In this document: positions 8,329 through 15,256 of the stretch, in pieces | Layout of the letters: every line of letters starts with the position of its first letter | Position numbering within the stretch: the stretch's first letter is position 1 | From: an uncultured Clostridia bacterium | GTDB taxonomy: Bacteria; Bacillota; Clostridia; Christensenellales; Aristaeellaceae | Assembly: GCA_934631025.1 (NCBI GenBank) | Contig: CAKTXR010000021.1 | Coordinates: 1 to 39,923 of the forward strand | DNA length: 39,923 nt | Reading direction: 5' to 3' | Translations under genes and position numbers: made by a program | Notes under the pieces: generated by a model | What the model was told of the DNA's origin: nothing | Databases searched by the model: none | What the model saw: the letters and a program-made list of their open reading frames with translations, nothing else

Positions 8329-9066
8329 ATGAAGGAACTCAGGGCGCTGATCATCGGCGCGCACAACGACGAATGCGAATACGGGCTGGGCGGGCTGACC
8401 GGACTGCTGGTCGACCGCGGCGTGAATGTGCGCTATGTCAACCCGGCGGCCAAGTGGCACGCGGCCGTCAGCGACGAGGAAAAGCGCGAGACCGAAGAGC
8501 AGGAGCAGGAGGCGGCGCGTCTGCTCGGCGCGGAAAAGCGAATGCTGGGCGACCGCGACCGGCACGTCTATCTCGAAAATGAAAGCGCCGTGGTCGAGCT
8601 GGAGATGGAAATTCACGACTTCAAGCCCGACATGGTGTTCATACAGTGGCCGCGCGATTTCCACATCGAGCACGTCGAGACGGCCAAGGCTTCGTTCAAG
8701 GCGATCTGCACCGCCGGCCCGCACGGCACGCGCGTTCAGGAGGTCTACGCCTATGGCGCAGGCCCCAACCAGACGATCGACTTCCATCCCGACATTGCGA
8801 TCGACGTGACGGAAGCCATGCCGCGTGTGAAGGACAGCCTGCTCGTGTTCAATCAGGTTCACGCCAACGGGCAGTGGCTGTGGAAGGAGAAGGAGGTCTC
8901 CGCGGCGTATCTGGGGCACATCAGCGGCTTTAAGTACGCCGAGACGCTCAAAATCGTCAAGTTCCCCGACAAAAACAATGATTTTATCCTGCGCACGCTG
9001 CTGGGCGACGCGTTCCGCTGGTGCGGCAACACGCAGTATCCCGCCTGCGGTTACGATTTCATCTGA
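8329..9066 (+). CDS. PIG-L family deacetylase
   Basis: Probable zinc-dependent N-deacetylase of the LmbE/PIG-L fold, acting on an N-acyl sugar or similar compound in the cytoplasm. The 245-residue product starts at ATG 8329 with AAAGGA upstream. The metal and base motif is AHNDECEYGLGG near residues 11-22. Compared with the usual AHPDDxxxGxGG, Pro is Asn and the second Asp (a zinc ligand) is Glu, a conservative change. The second motif, WPRDFHIEH near 105-113, stands for HPxDxHxDH and keeps the last His. There is no signal peptide. The substrate is not known. It sits between the flavoprotein gene (6 nt) and the PHP gene (30 nt), so the three are very likely co-transcribed. Confidence 0.86.
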   Translation: MKELRALIIGAHNDECEYGLGGLTGLLVDRGVNVRYVNPAAKWHAAVSDEEKRETEEQEQEAARLLGAEKRMLGDRDRHVYLENESAVVELEMEIHDFKPDMVFIQWPRDFHIEHVETAKASFKAICTAGPHGTRVQEVYAYGAGPNQTIDFHPDIAIDVTEAMPRVKDSLLVFNQVHANGQWLWKEKEVSAAYLGHISGFKYAETLKIVKFPDKNNDFILRTLLGDAFRWCGNTQYPACGYDFI

Positions 9067-9096
9067 AGATAGACGTTCACAGGGGAGGAGAAATCG

Positions 9097-10971
9097 ATGA
9101 TCAATCCCAACAAACTGGCCTTTACCGGCGAAAAGGATGCGCTGATCTTCTTCGACGCGGCGGCGGGCGATACCGTCGCACTGCACGTTTCCGCGCCGGT
9201 CGACGCGCGCTTTACCGACGATCACGGCTGCGAAATCGTGCGCGGCCTGTCCTGCACGTTTGAAAAGGCGGGCGTATACCGCGCTCTGCTCGCGGGCGAC
9301 GGCGGCGGGCGGCGCACGGTTGAAATCGAGCACGGCGCGGGCACGCTGCCCTTTCTGATGCCCGGCACGGGCATTGTGTGGGATCACGGGCAGCTCTACC
9401 CCCTGCTGCTGGCCGGGGAGCGGGAGCACACCGTGTATATGATGAACAATCCCGCGTTCGGGCGCGCCGTGTGCTGCGTCAAGGGCGCGCCCAACGACGA
9501 GCGCGTGCGCCTGAGCGACGAAAGCGGCGCGCTGACGATGGACTGGTATCCCAAGCTGGGGCGGCAGTGGTTCTGGGAGTCGGCGGAGGTGTGCTCGAGG
9601 GATGCGTGGCTGAGGCTCGATCTGCAGACCGGCGGCCGCGATACGCGCGTCACGCTGACCCATTCGGGCGCGACGCTGCTCTCTGCGCCGAGCCGGCCGA
9701 CGAAAACGGGCGCGTTGACGCTGGCGGCGGAGGACGAGACGGGCGAGCGCCTCGACGCGCGGTTCGAGCTTTGGATCGGCGACGAGCGCGTGTACATGGA
9801 GGACGTGCTGCGCGATGAAACGGCGCGCGCCGTGCTGCCCGAGGGCGCATACCGGCTGCGCGTGACGCGGGGCGTGCGGTGCGCGCCCTTCGAGACGGAT
9901 GTTTTCGTAGCGGAGGGCGGCGAGACGGCGGTGCGCGCGCGGCTGCATGAGCGGCTCGTTCTGCCGCGCGGCTGGGCGCTGGGCGAGCTGCACTGCCACT
10001 CCTCGTTCGAGGATGCGACGCTCTTTCCGACGGAGACAATGCGCGCCGCCCGGGCGAACGGCCTGAACTTCTGCTTTCAGACCGACAAGGACGTTGAAAA
10101 GCTGCTTGAATACGGCGTGAATATGTGCGATCTGCCCGGCGAGTTTGTCGGAATCCCCGGCCAGGAGATCATGTGTCACGAGCTGCACATGAACGTGCTG
10201 GGCGTGGATCGGACGATCGACAACCCCGAGGCGGACGATCTCAACGCCGTCAATCACGACATTGAAGCGAAGATTGCGCGCTGGCTCGATGAAATCCATG
10301 CCATGCAGACGCGCCGCGTTACGACGTTCATGCTTAATCATCCCTGGCACAGGCCGGAGACCATGCGGCGCGGGCAGCCCTACTTCCGCTCGTGGTGGGT
10401 GGCGGACGTGTTTCGGGACTTCCACATCGTCGAGAATTTCGACTATGAGCGCTGGTTCGACCGGCTCAACCGCGGGCGGCGGCTGTACGGCGCGTGGACG
10501 GGCGACGGCCACGACAGCGCGGCGATGTACCCCGGCCGCGAGGGCGTGTGCGTCTATGTGGGCGGTACGCTGAGCGAGGAGAGCGTCATCCGCGCGGTGG
10601 ACGCGGGGCGCTTCGTCTGCCTGCGCTATCCGGGCGTGTTCATTGACATGACGGCGGCGGGCGCGCGCGTGGGCGAGACGGCGAAAAGCGCGGAGACGGC
10701 CACGGTGACGCTGAGCGGCTGCGGCACGGTCGAGGCGCTCGAATTGATTGCGGATGGAAAAATCGTCGAGACGCGCGGAAATTTCGCGCTGGAGGCGGGA
10801 AAAATACGTCGGGAGACATTCGCGATTCCCGAGAACGCGGCGTGGATCGTCGCGCGCGTGCGGATGAAGGACGCCGGCTGGGACGAGCGGCTGTACAGCT
10901 TCACGCCGCTCATGTGCGCGGGCTACGACGCGTTTACAAACCCGATCTTTCTGGCGACGGAAAATTGTTAA
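9097..10971 (+). CDS. PHP-domain (CehA/McbA-like) metallohydrolase
   Basis: Probable metal-dependent hydrolase of unknown substrate, 624 residues. It starts at ATG 9097 after GGGGAGGAG. The first about 285 residues look like beta-sandwich modules without a signal peptide. The PHP core starts near 290 with LGELHCHSSFED (the HxH ligand pair). Further ligand motifs follow: a Glu in PGQEIMCHELHMN, HPWHRP near 414, and GDGHDS near 470 (the DxH pair). So the PHP metal site looks complete. A C-terminal beta-rich domain follows (about 520-624). CehA/McbA relatives hydrolyse carbamate or ester-like bonds in some bacteria, but most are uncharacterised. Last gene of the operon. No terminator is visible before the infC promoter 16 nt downstream, so read-through is possible. 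Confidence 0.82.
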   Translation: MINPNKLAFTGEKDALIFFDAAAGDTVALHVSAPVDARFTDDHGCEIVRGLSCTFEKAGVYRALLAGDGGGRRTVEIEHGAGTLPFLMPGTGIVWDHGQLYPLLLAGEREHTVYMMNNPAFGRAVCCVKGAPNDERVRLSDESGALTMDWYPKLGRQWFWESAEVCSRDAWLRLDLQTGGRDTRVTLTHSGATLLSAPSRPTKTGALTLAAEDETGERLDARFELWIGDERVYMEDVLRDETARAVLPEGAYRLRVTRGVRCAPFETDVFVAEGGETAVRARLHERLVLPRGWALGELHCHSSFEDATLFPTETMRAARANGLNFCFQTDKDVEKLLEYGVNMCDLPGEFVGIPGQEIMCHELHMNVLGVDRTIDNPEADDLNAVNHDIEAKIARWLDEIHAMQTRRVTTFMLNHPWHRPETMRRGQPYFRSWWVADVFRDFHIVENFDYERWFDRLNRGRRLYGAWTGDGHDSAAMYPGREGVCVYVGGTLSEESVIRAVDAGRFVCLRYPGVFIDMTAAGARVGETAKSAETATVTLSGCGTVEALELIADGKIVETRGNFALEAGKIRRETFAIPENAAWIVARVRMKDAGWDERLYSFTPLMCAGYDAFTNPIFLATENC

Positions 10972-10986
10972 AAACCGTGTTTCCGC

Positions 10987-11015
10987 TTGACAGCGCGGCG
11001 AAAAACGGCTATAAT
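10987..11015 (+). promoter_or_regulatory. Consensus promoter of infC-rpmI-rplT
   Basis: Perfect TTGACA (10987-10992), 17-bp spacer, perfect TATAAT (11010-11015). It fits the high expression expected for translation genes. Confidence 0.95.
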
Positions 11016-11023
11016 ATGTCAAG

Positions 11024-11147
11024 TAAAGCAGAAGTCACCGCTTCTCACCCGGCGGCACAGCCAGCCGTGGTTGCCAGAGATATGATCGCACAGAGCATAT
11101 TTATGTGCTTAATGAGAGCGGGCGATGCTGCCAGCTCTCATTTTTTA
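11024..11147 (+). ncRNA. infC leader with attenuator (L20-leader-like)
   Basis: The transcript leader holds a small hairpin AGAAG/CTTCT around 11030-11045 and a G+C-rich segment. It ends in a terminator: AATGAGAGC pairs with GCTCTCATT, followed by TTTTTATT (11111-11147), 36 nt before the infC start. A terminator inside the leader of this operon matches the known Firmicutes control in which ribosomal protein L20 binds the leader and promotes termination. I cannot confirm from the sequence alone that the L20-binding fold is present. Confidence 0.75.
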
Positions 11148-11182
11148 TTCATCGAACAGACATCATCAGGGAGGGATCCACG

Positions 11183-11695
11183 ATTAGCGCCAACGATCTT
11201 ATGATTAATGAAGAGATTCGCGACCGCGAGGTTCGCGTGATCGATCAGAACGGCGAGCAGCTGGGCGTGATGGCCACGCATGCGGCTCTCGAGCTGGCCG
11301 AGGAGAAGCAGCTTGACCTGGTCAAGATTGCGCCGCAGGCCAAGCCGCCCGTCTGCAAGATCATGGACTACGGCAAGTATCGCTTCGAGCAGTCCAAACG
11401 CGAGCGCGAGATACGCAAGAATCAGAAAGTCATTGTCATCAAGGAGGTTCAGCTGTCCGCCACGATTGAAGAGCACGACATCGACGTGAAATTCAAGGCG
11501 ACGGAGAAGTTCCTCAAGGATGGCAACAAGGTCAAGGTGTCGATCCGGTTCCGCGGTCGTCAGATCGCTCACTCTGAAATCGGTCTGGACGTCATGAAAG
11601 ACTTTGCAGAGCGCTGCAAGGACATCGCCGTGGTTGAGCGCCGTCCGGTCATGGAGGGCCGCAACGCGACCATGGTGCTTGCGCCGAAGGAGTAA
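11183..11695 (+). CDS. infC: Translation initiation factor IF-3 (ATT start)
   Basis: Binds the 30S subunit, blocks premature 50S joining and checks the initiator codon. I place the start at ATT 11183 (170 residues, reading ISANDLMINEEIR). An AGGGAGGG Shine-Dalgarno lies about 8 nt upstream, and this is the expected N-terminus for IF-3. The ATG at 11105 lies in the attenuator stem and would add a 26-residue tail unlike IF-3. The ATG at 11201 is too far (about 25 nt) from the Shine-Dalgarno. A rare AUU start is known for E. coli infC, where IF-3 represses its own non-standard initiation. The N-domain (about 1-75), the lysine/arginine-rich linker (YRFEQSKREREIRKNQK) and the C-domain to RRPVMEGRNATMVL are all present. 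Confidence 0.95.
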   Translation: MSANDLMINEEIRDREVRVIDQNGEQLGVMATHAALELAEEKQLDLVKIAPQAKPPVCKIMDYGKYRFEQSKREREIRKNQKVIVIKEVQLSATIEEHDIDVKFKATEKFLKDGNKVKVSIRFRGRQIAHSEIGLDVMKDFAERCKDIAVVERRPVMEGRNATMVLAPKE

Positions 11696-11728
11696 AGAAG
11701 CTCATCGTATCGAGAGGAGGATGTTTCC

Positions 11729-11926
11729 ATGCCTAAGCAAAAGACGCACAGAGGCGCCGCGAAGCGTCTGTCGATCACCAAGAACGGCAAGGTGAAGCGC
11801 GCGCAGGCTTACAAGAGCCATATCCTGACCAAGAAGCCCACCAAGCGCACCCGCAATCTGCGCAAGGCTGCGTTTGTTTTCTCCACCGAAGCCAAGACCA
11901 TGAAGAAACTCATTCCGTATAAGTAA
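11729..11926 (+). CDS. rpmI: 50S ribosomal protein L35
   Basis: The 65-residue, very basic large-subunit protein has normal length. It starts at ATG 11729 after GAGGAGG and opens MPKQKTHRGAAKRL, with the family's KAYKSHI.TKK..KR.RNLR pattern. It lies 33 nt after infC and 15 nt before rplT in the standard infC-rpmI-rplT order. Confidence 0.97.
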   Translation: MPKQKTHRGAAKRLSITKNGKVKRAQAYKSHILTKKPTKRTRNLRKAAFVFSTEAKTMKKLIPYK

Positions 11927-11941
11927 GGAGGCGAAACCACC

Positions 11942-12295
11942 ATGGCAAGAGTGAAAAGGGCTGTCAACGCCCTCAAGAAGCGTCGTAAGGTTTTCAAGCA
12001 GGCCAAGGGTTACTTTGGCGCTAAGAGCAAGCAGTATCGCGCCGCCAGCGAGCAGGTTCGCCGCTCCCTGCGCTATGCGTTTGTCGGCCGCCGTCTGAAG
12101 AAGCGCGAGTATCGCGCCCTGTGGATCTCCCGTATCAACGCCGCCGCCCGCGTCAACGGCCTGAGCTACTCCAAGCTCATCAACGGCCTGAAGGTCGCCG
12201 GCGTCGTGATCGACCGCAAGATGCTCTCCGAGATCGCCATCGCCGATCCCGCCGCGTTCGCCAAGCTGTGCGAAACCGCCAAGGCTGCGAAGTAA
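11942..12295 (+). CDS. rplT: 50S ribosomal protein L20
   Basis: The 117-residue assembly protein of the large subunit starts at ATG 11942 after AAGGAGG. The long basic N-terminal helix (MARVKRAVNALKKRRKVFKQ) and the globular C-domain (LWISRINAAARVNGLSYS) are standard. In Firmicutes it is also the probable repressor of its own operon through the leader upstream of infC (established for Bacillus; inferred here). Confidence 0.97.
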   Translation: MARVKRAVNALKKRRKVFKQAKGYFGAKSKQYRAASEQVRRSLRYAFVGRRLKKREYRALWISRINAAARVNGLSYSKLINGLKVAGVVIDRKMLSEIAIADPAAFAKLCETAKAAK

Positions 12296-12305
12296 TCTCG
12301 CATTT

Positions 12306-12345
12306 AAGCGCTCTCCCTTCAGGGATGGGCGCTTTTGCTTTTTCA
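12306..12345 (+). terminator. infC-rpmI-rplT terminator
   Basis: AAGCGC..CCC pairs with GGG..GCGCTT around a TTCA loop, then TTTTGCTTTTT, starting 10 nt after the rplT stop. Confidence 0.92.
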
Positions 12346-12951
12346 CTGTTCAAGCCCCGCGCCCGAATGCCGCTCAAACGGCGGTTTTTCGGCTCTTCAC
12401 GAAAAAAGCCGGGGGAAGCAAGGCGCGTTAGAGGGACGTGAGCAGCATGGAAGCAAATATTGCACGGCTGAACGCGCATTTTTTTCTTCTTTGCCCGTTC
12501 ACTCATGGCGAAGCCATCAGACTGCCGAAAAACCCTTGGAGAGTTCGTGAGGGTCGGGGCTTTTAATCGTGCCCGCAGTGTGTACGGCGGGCGCGGGAGG
12601 AATGAAAGCGGCGGAAAATCCTGTTTTCCAGAGCGAAAATCGTTTCCTTACAGTTTTTGCGCCCGGAAATCTGAAAGACTTCAGCAAAACTGGCTGGAGC
12701 GGCCGGCGGGAGAGCAAGCTCTCCATTCACCAGCTTGTCAAAAATCTCATTTGACAGACGGTCATGGCGAAGCCGTTAATCTGCTGCCGCTATGGACTTG
12801 CACGCCCTCCCCCAGATTCCGTGAAGAACTGTTTTTCTGCTTTTTTGGCATGGCCTGACGGGTGGGCTTTGCTTTTTTACATGGAGAATGGCGTTCGGCG
12901 CTGCTTTGACGATCTGCGGCGCGGGACGCGGCATGAAAGGATGGATGGACA
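12346..12951 (+). other. Hairpin-rich intergenic region before the muramidase gene
   Basis: About 600 nt with no ORF that looks coding on either strand, and visibly lower G+C than the genes. It holds several small hairpins: CCGC/GCGG followed by TTTTT near 12370-12388, and ACCCT/AGGGT near 12528-12556. A roughly 30-nt repeat occurs twice (12503-12533 and 12762-12793), each copy with the core TCATGGCGAAGCC, forming ATGGC-GAA-GCCAT-type triloop stems. An inverted repeat TGTCAAA/TTTGACA (12736-12756) overlaps a possible minus-35. A T-run at 12873-12878 follows a weak stem. It may hold a small RNA or the remains of a decayed sequence; I cannot tell which. Confidence 0.5.
12736..12780 (+). promoter_or_regulatory. 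Possible promoter and operator of the muramidase gene
   Basis: TTGACA (12751-12756) and GTTAAT (12775-12780) are 18 bp apart. The minus-35 is the right arm of a perfect 7-bp inverted repeat, TGTCAAA-N7-TTTGACA (12736-12756), which could be a dimeric repressor site. The start codon is about 170 nt further on, so the minus-10 fit and the distance make this only moderately likely. Confidence 0.4.
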
Positions 12952-14082
12952 ATGCGCGCACACGTTCAATGCGGCGCGGACAATCTGCGCCTGGTCTGGG
13001 ATAAACTGGCGGGAAAGCGGCTGGGACTGATGACGCATCCCTGCGGCTACGACGCGCATCTCGTCAGCACGATCGATCTGCTGCATCAAAATGGCCGCCT
13101 CTGCGCGCTTTTCGGCTGCGAGCACGGTCTGCGCGGCGCGGCTCAGGCGGGCGCGGCGGTGTCGGACGAGATCGACGCGGAGACCGGCGTGCCGATATTC
13201 AGCCTGTTCGGCGATATTCACGCGCCCACGCCGGAAATGCTGGATGAAATCGACGTGATGGTCGTCGATCTGCAGGACATCGGCTCGCGCTTTTATACCT
13301 ACGTCTATTCGATGTGCTATGCCATAGAGGCCTGCGCGCGCGCCGGGAAGAGCGTGGTTGTGCTCGATCGCATCAATCCGCTGAGCGGACTCAACGCGCA
13401 GGGCACGATTCTGGACGAGCGCTTTCATTCTTTTGTGGGCGAATATGCCGTGCCCACGCGCCACGCGCTGACTATCGGCGAATTTGCGCGCTTTTTCGTC
13501 GGCTATCGCAAGATTGACGTCGATCTGACCGTCGCGCCGCTGACCGGCTGGACGCGCGATATGTATCTGGACGACACCGATTCGATCTGGACGCCGCCCT
13601 CGCCCAATATGCCCTCCATGATGAGCGCGCTCAACTATCCGGGAACCTGCCTGTTCGAGGGCACGAACATATCGGAGGGGCGCGGCACGAGCATACCGTT
13701 TGAGGTGATCGGCGCGCCGTTCATCGACGGGGCGCGGCTGGAAAAGGCCATGCGCGCTCAGAAGCTGCCGGGCATGGGATTTCGGCGCGCCGGCTTTACG
13801 CCGACGTTCAGCAAATTTGCGGGCGAAGCGTGTCAGGGCGTTCAGGTGTATGTGACCGACAGCAGCGTCGCCGACACGGCGCTGGCGGGGCTCGTGCTGC
13901 TCGAGACGATCATGGATCTCTGGCCGAGCGATGCGAAAATCGACAGAGCATCCCACTTCAACAATCTCCTGGGCGACGACGCATTCCAGCTCGGCCGGGA
14001 AGACGCGCGCTCTCTCATGACGCGCCACAGGCCGCTCGTTCAGGACTTCGAGCGCCGCGCGGCGGCCTATAGGCTGTACTGA
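12952..14082 (+). CDS. namZ: DUF1343 / NamZ-like exo-beta-N-acetylmuramidase
   Basis: Probable GH171 glycosidase that removes terminal N-acetylmuramic acid from cell-wall fragments. The 376-residue product starts at ATG 12952 with GAAAGGA about 10 nt upstream. Family landmarks are LGLMTHPCGYD near residue 24, FGCEHGLRG near 55-63 (with the conserved Glu), VVDLQDIGSRFYTYVYS near 103-119, DRINPLSG near 140, and a C-terminal half with FEGTNISEGRGTS. There is no signal peptide, unlike the secreted Bacillus subtilis enzyme, so it may act on muropeptides already imported, or be exported in another way (inference). It is flanked by non-coding DNA upstream and by the promoter of the methyltransferase gene downstream. 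Confidence 0.86.
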   Translation: MRAHVQCGADNLRLVWDKLAGKRLGLMTHPCGYDAHLVSTIDLLHQNGRLCALFGCEHGLRGAAQAGAAVSDEIDAETGVPIFSLFGDIHAPTPEMLDEIDVMVVDLQDIGSRFYTYVYSMCYAIEACARAGKSVVVLDRINPLSGLNAQGTILDERFHSFVGEYAVPTRHALTIGEFARFFVGYRKIDVDLTVAPLTGWTRDMYLDDTDSIWTPPSPNMPSMMSALNYPGTCLFEGTNISEGRGTSIPFEVIGAPFIDGARLEKAMRAQKLPGMGFRRAGFTPTFSKFAGEACQGVQVYVTDSSVADTALAGLVLLETIMDLWPSDAKIDRASHFNNLLGDDAFQLGREDARSLMTRHRPLVQDFERRAAAYRLY

Positions 14083-14187
14083 CGCATCTGATGGCGGCTC
14101 CTTCGCACGGCGCGGGGGAGTCGCCCGTTTTGCGCGCTTGTCCGCCGGGCGGAGACGTGAAATGCAGAAAAATTATTCTGCCGCCGA

Positions 14188-14216
14188 TTGAAGGGCGGCG
14201 CGCGATAGGGTATAAT
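14188..14216 (+). promoter_or_regulatory. Promoter of the SpoU methyltransferase gene
   Basis: TTGAAG (14188-14193), 17-bp spacer, TATAAT (14211-14216), about 38 nt before the ATG at 14255. Confidence 0.82.
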
Positions 14217-14254
14217 GGAACGCATGAAATGAAAAGCGAGCGGGGGAGAGCGGC

Positions 14255-15031
14255 ATGAACGAGATACAGAGCGTGCAGAATCCGACGATCAGGCGGCTGA
14301 AGGCGCTGAAGGACAAAAAGGCGCGCGAGGAAGCGCATGAGATGCTGGTCGAGGGCGAAAAGCTGATGCGCGAGGCGGCGCAGCTGAAGCTGCCGGTCTC
14401 AGACGCGCTGTTCGATGCGGAAATGGCCGACAAATTCGCCGATCTGGCGCGCGATATGGAGCGAGCCGGCGCGCGCGTTTACGCCGTGCCGCGGCGGCTG
14501 CTCGAGGTGGTCTGCGATACGAAAACGCCTCAGGGCGCGTGCGCGGCGTTCGGCCTGCCCTCTTTTTTCGACATGGAACACGCGCCCGAGCGTCTGGTCG
14601 TGCTGGACGGCGTGCAGGATCCGGGCAACGTGGGCACGATCTGGCGCACGGCGGATGCGGCGGGCGTCGGCGGACTGCTGATGAGCGCGGCCTGCGCCGA
14701 TCCGTTTTCGCCCAAAGTGCAGCGCGCGGCGATGGGCTCGGGCTTCCGCGTGCCGGTGAGCATGACGGACGATCTCGTCGGCGCGCTTGAGGCGCTGAAG
14801 GCGCGCGGCTACAGCGTGATCGCGTCGTCGCTGCACGGCGCGCCATTTTACGAGAACGCGCCGCACGGCGGGCGATTCGCGCTGGTGATCGGCAACGAAG
14901 CGCGCGGCGTGAGCGAGGCGGTCATGGAAGCGGCGGACGTGCGATTGAAGCTGCCCATGCGCGGCGGCGCGGAATCGCTCAACGCGGCGGTCGCGGCCGG
15001 GATCATGATGTATGAACTGACGAGAGACTGA
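14255..15031 (+). CDS. SpoU/TrmH-family RNA 2'-O-methyltransferase
   Basis: Methylates a ribose 2'-OH in rRNA or tRNA using S-adenosylmethionine. The 258-residue product starts at ATG 14255 after CGGGGGAGAG. The N-terminal substrate-binding domain opens with IQSVQNPTIRRLKALKDKKARE. The SPOUT (trefoil knot) domain shows motif 1 LDGVQDPGNVGTIWRTADA near 113-131, motif 2 LVIGNEARGVS near 210-220, and motif 3 LKLPMRGGAESLNAAVAAG near 231-249. The layout is closest to the 23S rRNA methyltransferase group represented by B. subtilis YsgA; the modified nucleotide cannot be read from the sequence. It is a single-gene unit with its own promoter and terminator. Confidence 0.92.
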   Translation: MNEIQSVQNPTIRRLKALKDKKAREEAHEMLVEGEKLMREAAQLKLPVSDALFDAEMADKFADLARDMERAGARVYAVPRRLLEVVCDTKTPQGACAAFGLPSFFDMEHAPERLVVLDGVQDPGNVGTIWRTADAAGVGGLLMSAACADPFSPKVQRAAMGSGFRVPVSMTDDLVGALEALKARGYSVIASSLHGAPFYENAPHGGRFALVIGNEARGVSEAVMEAADVRLKLPMRGGAESLNAAVAAGIMMYELTRD

Positions 15032-15086
15032 CGGAGAGCACGTTGCGCCGGCTTTGTCTGGCGGTGTGAAAAGCGGTATATCGCAG

Positions 15087-15124
15087 GCCCTGCTCGGGTG
15101 TATAATGCACTCAGGCAGGGCTTT
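15087..15124 (+). terminator. Terminator after the SpoU methyltransferase gene
   Basis: GCCCTGC..GGGTG pairs with CACTC..GCAGGGC around TATAATG, followed by a short TTTGCTGT. The TATAAT in the loop is most simply part of the hairpin, as no minus-35 sits at the right distance. Confidence 0.7.
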
Positions 15125-15190
15125 GCTGTACTTGGGCGGTATCTTGCCGGAGATAATTTGGAAATTAAGCGCAGTCCGGACGGTAAGAAT

Positions 15191-15247
15191 AAAAAAACTA
15201 AAAAAACACGCCGCGCCGTTCCCAGATTGGAGGGGAACGGCGCGGCG
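15191..15247 (-). terminator. Terminator of the TIM-barrel gene pair
   Basis: On the minus strand, a perfect 15-bp stem (15209-15223 with 15233-15247; arms CGCCGCGCCGTTCCC and its complement) is followed by two long T-runs, the complement of the A-runs at 15191-15206. It lies 10 nt after the stop of the 933-residue gene. Confidence 0.93.
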
Positions 15248-15256
15248 ATTTGCTGT

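Noticed and set aside
6985..11022. Very long open frame (1345 codons) on the minus strand
   Set aside because: It runs antisense through four genes with clear family motifs. It is arginine/histidine/alanine-rich with no domain, as expected for an open antisense frame in GC-rich DNA.
11105..11182. N-terminal extension of IF-3 from ATG 11105
   Set aside because: The ATG is inside the attenuator stem, has no Shine-Dalgarno, and adds residues unlike IF-3.
12505..12858. Possible coding frames in the gap after rplT
   Set aside because: Several short frames overlap, none has a ribosome site with a protein-like composition, and repeats and hairpins cut through them.
15101..15106. TATAAT as a promoter minus-10
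   Set aside because: It is the loop of a long terminator hairpin and no minus-35 lies 16-18 bp upstream.
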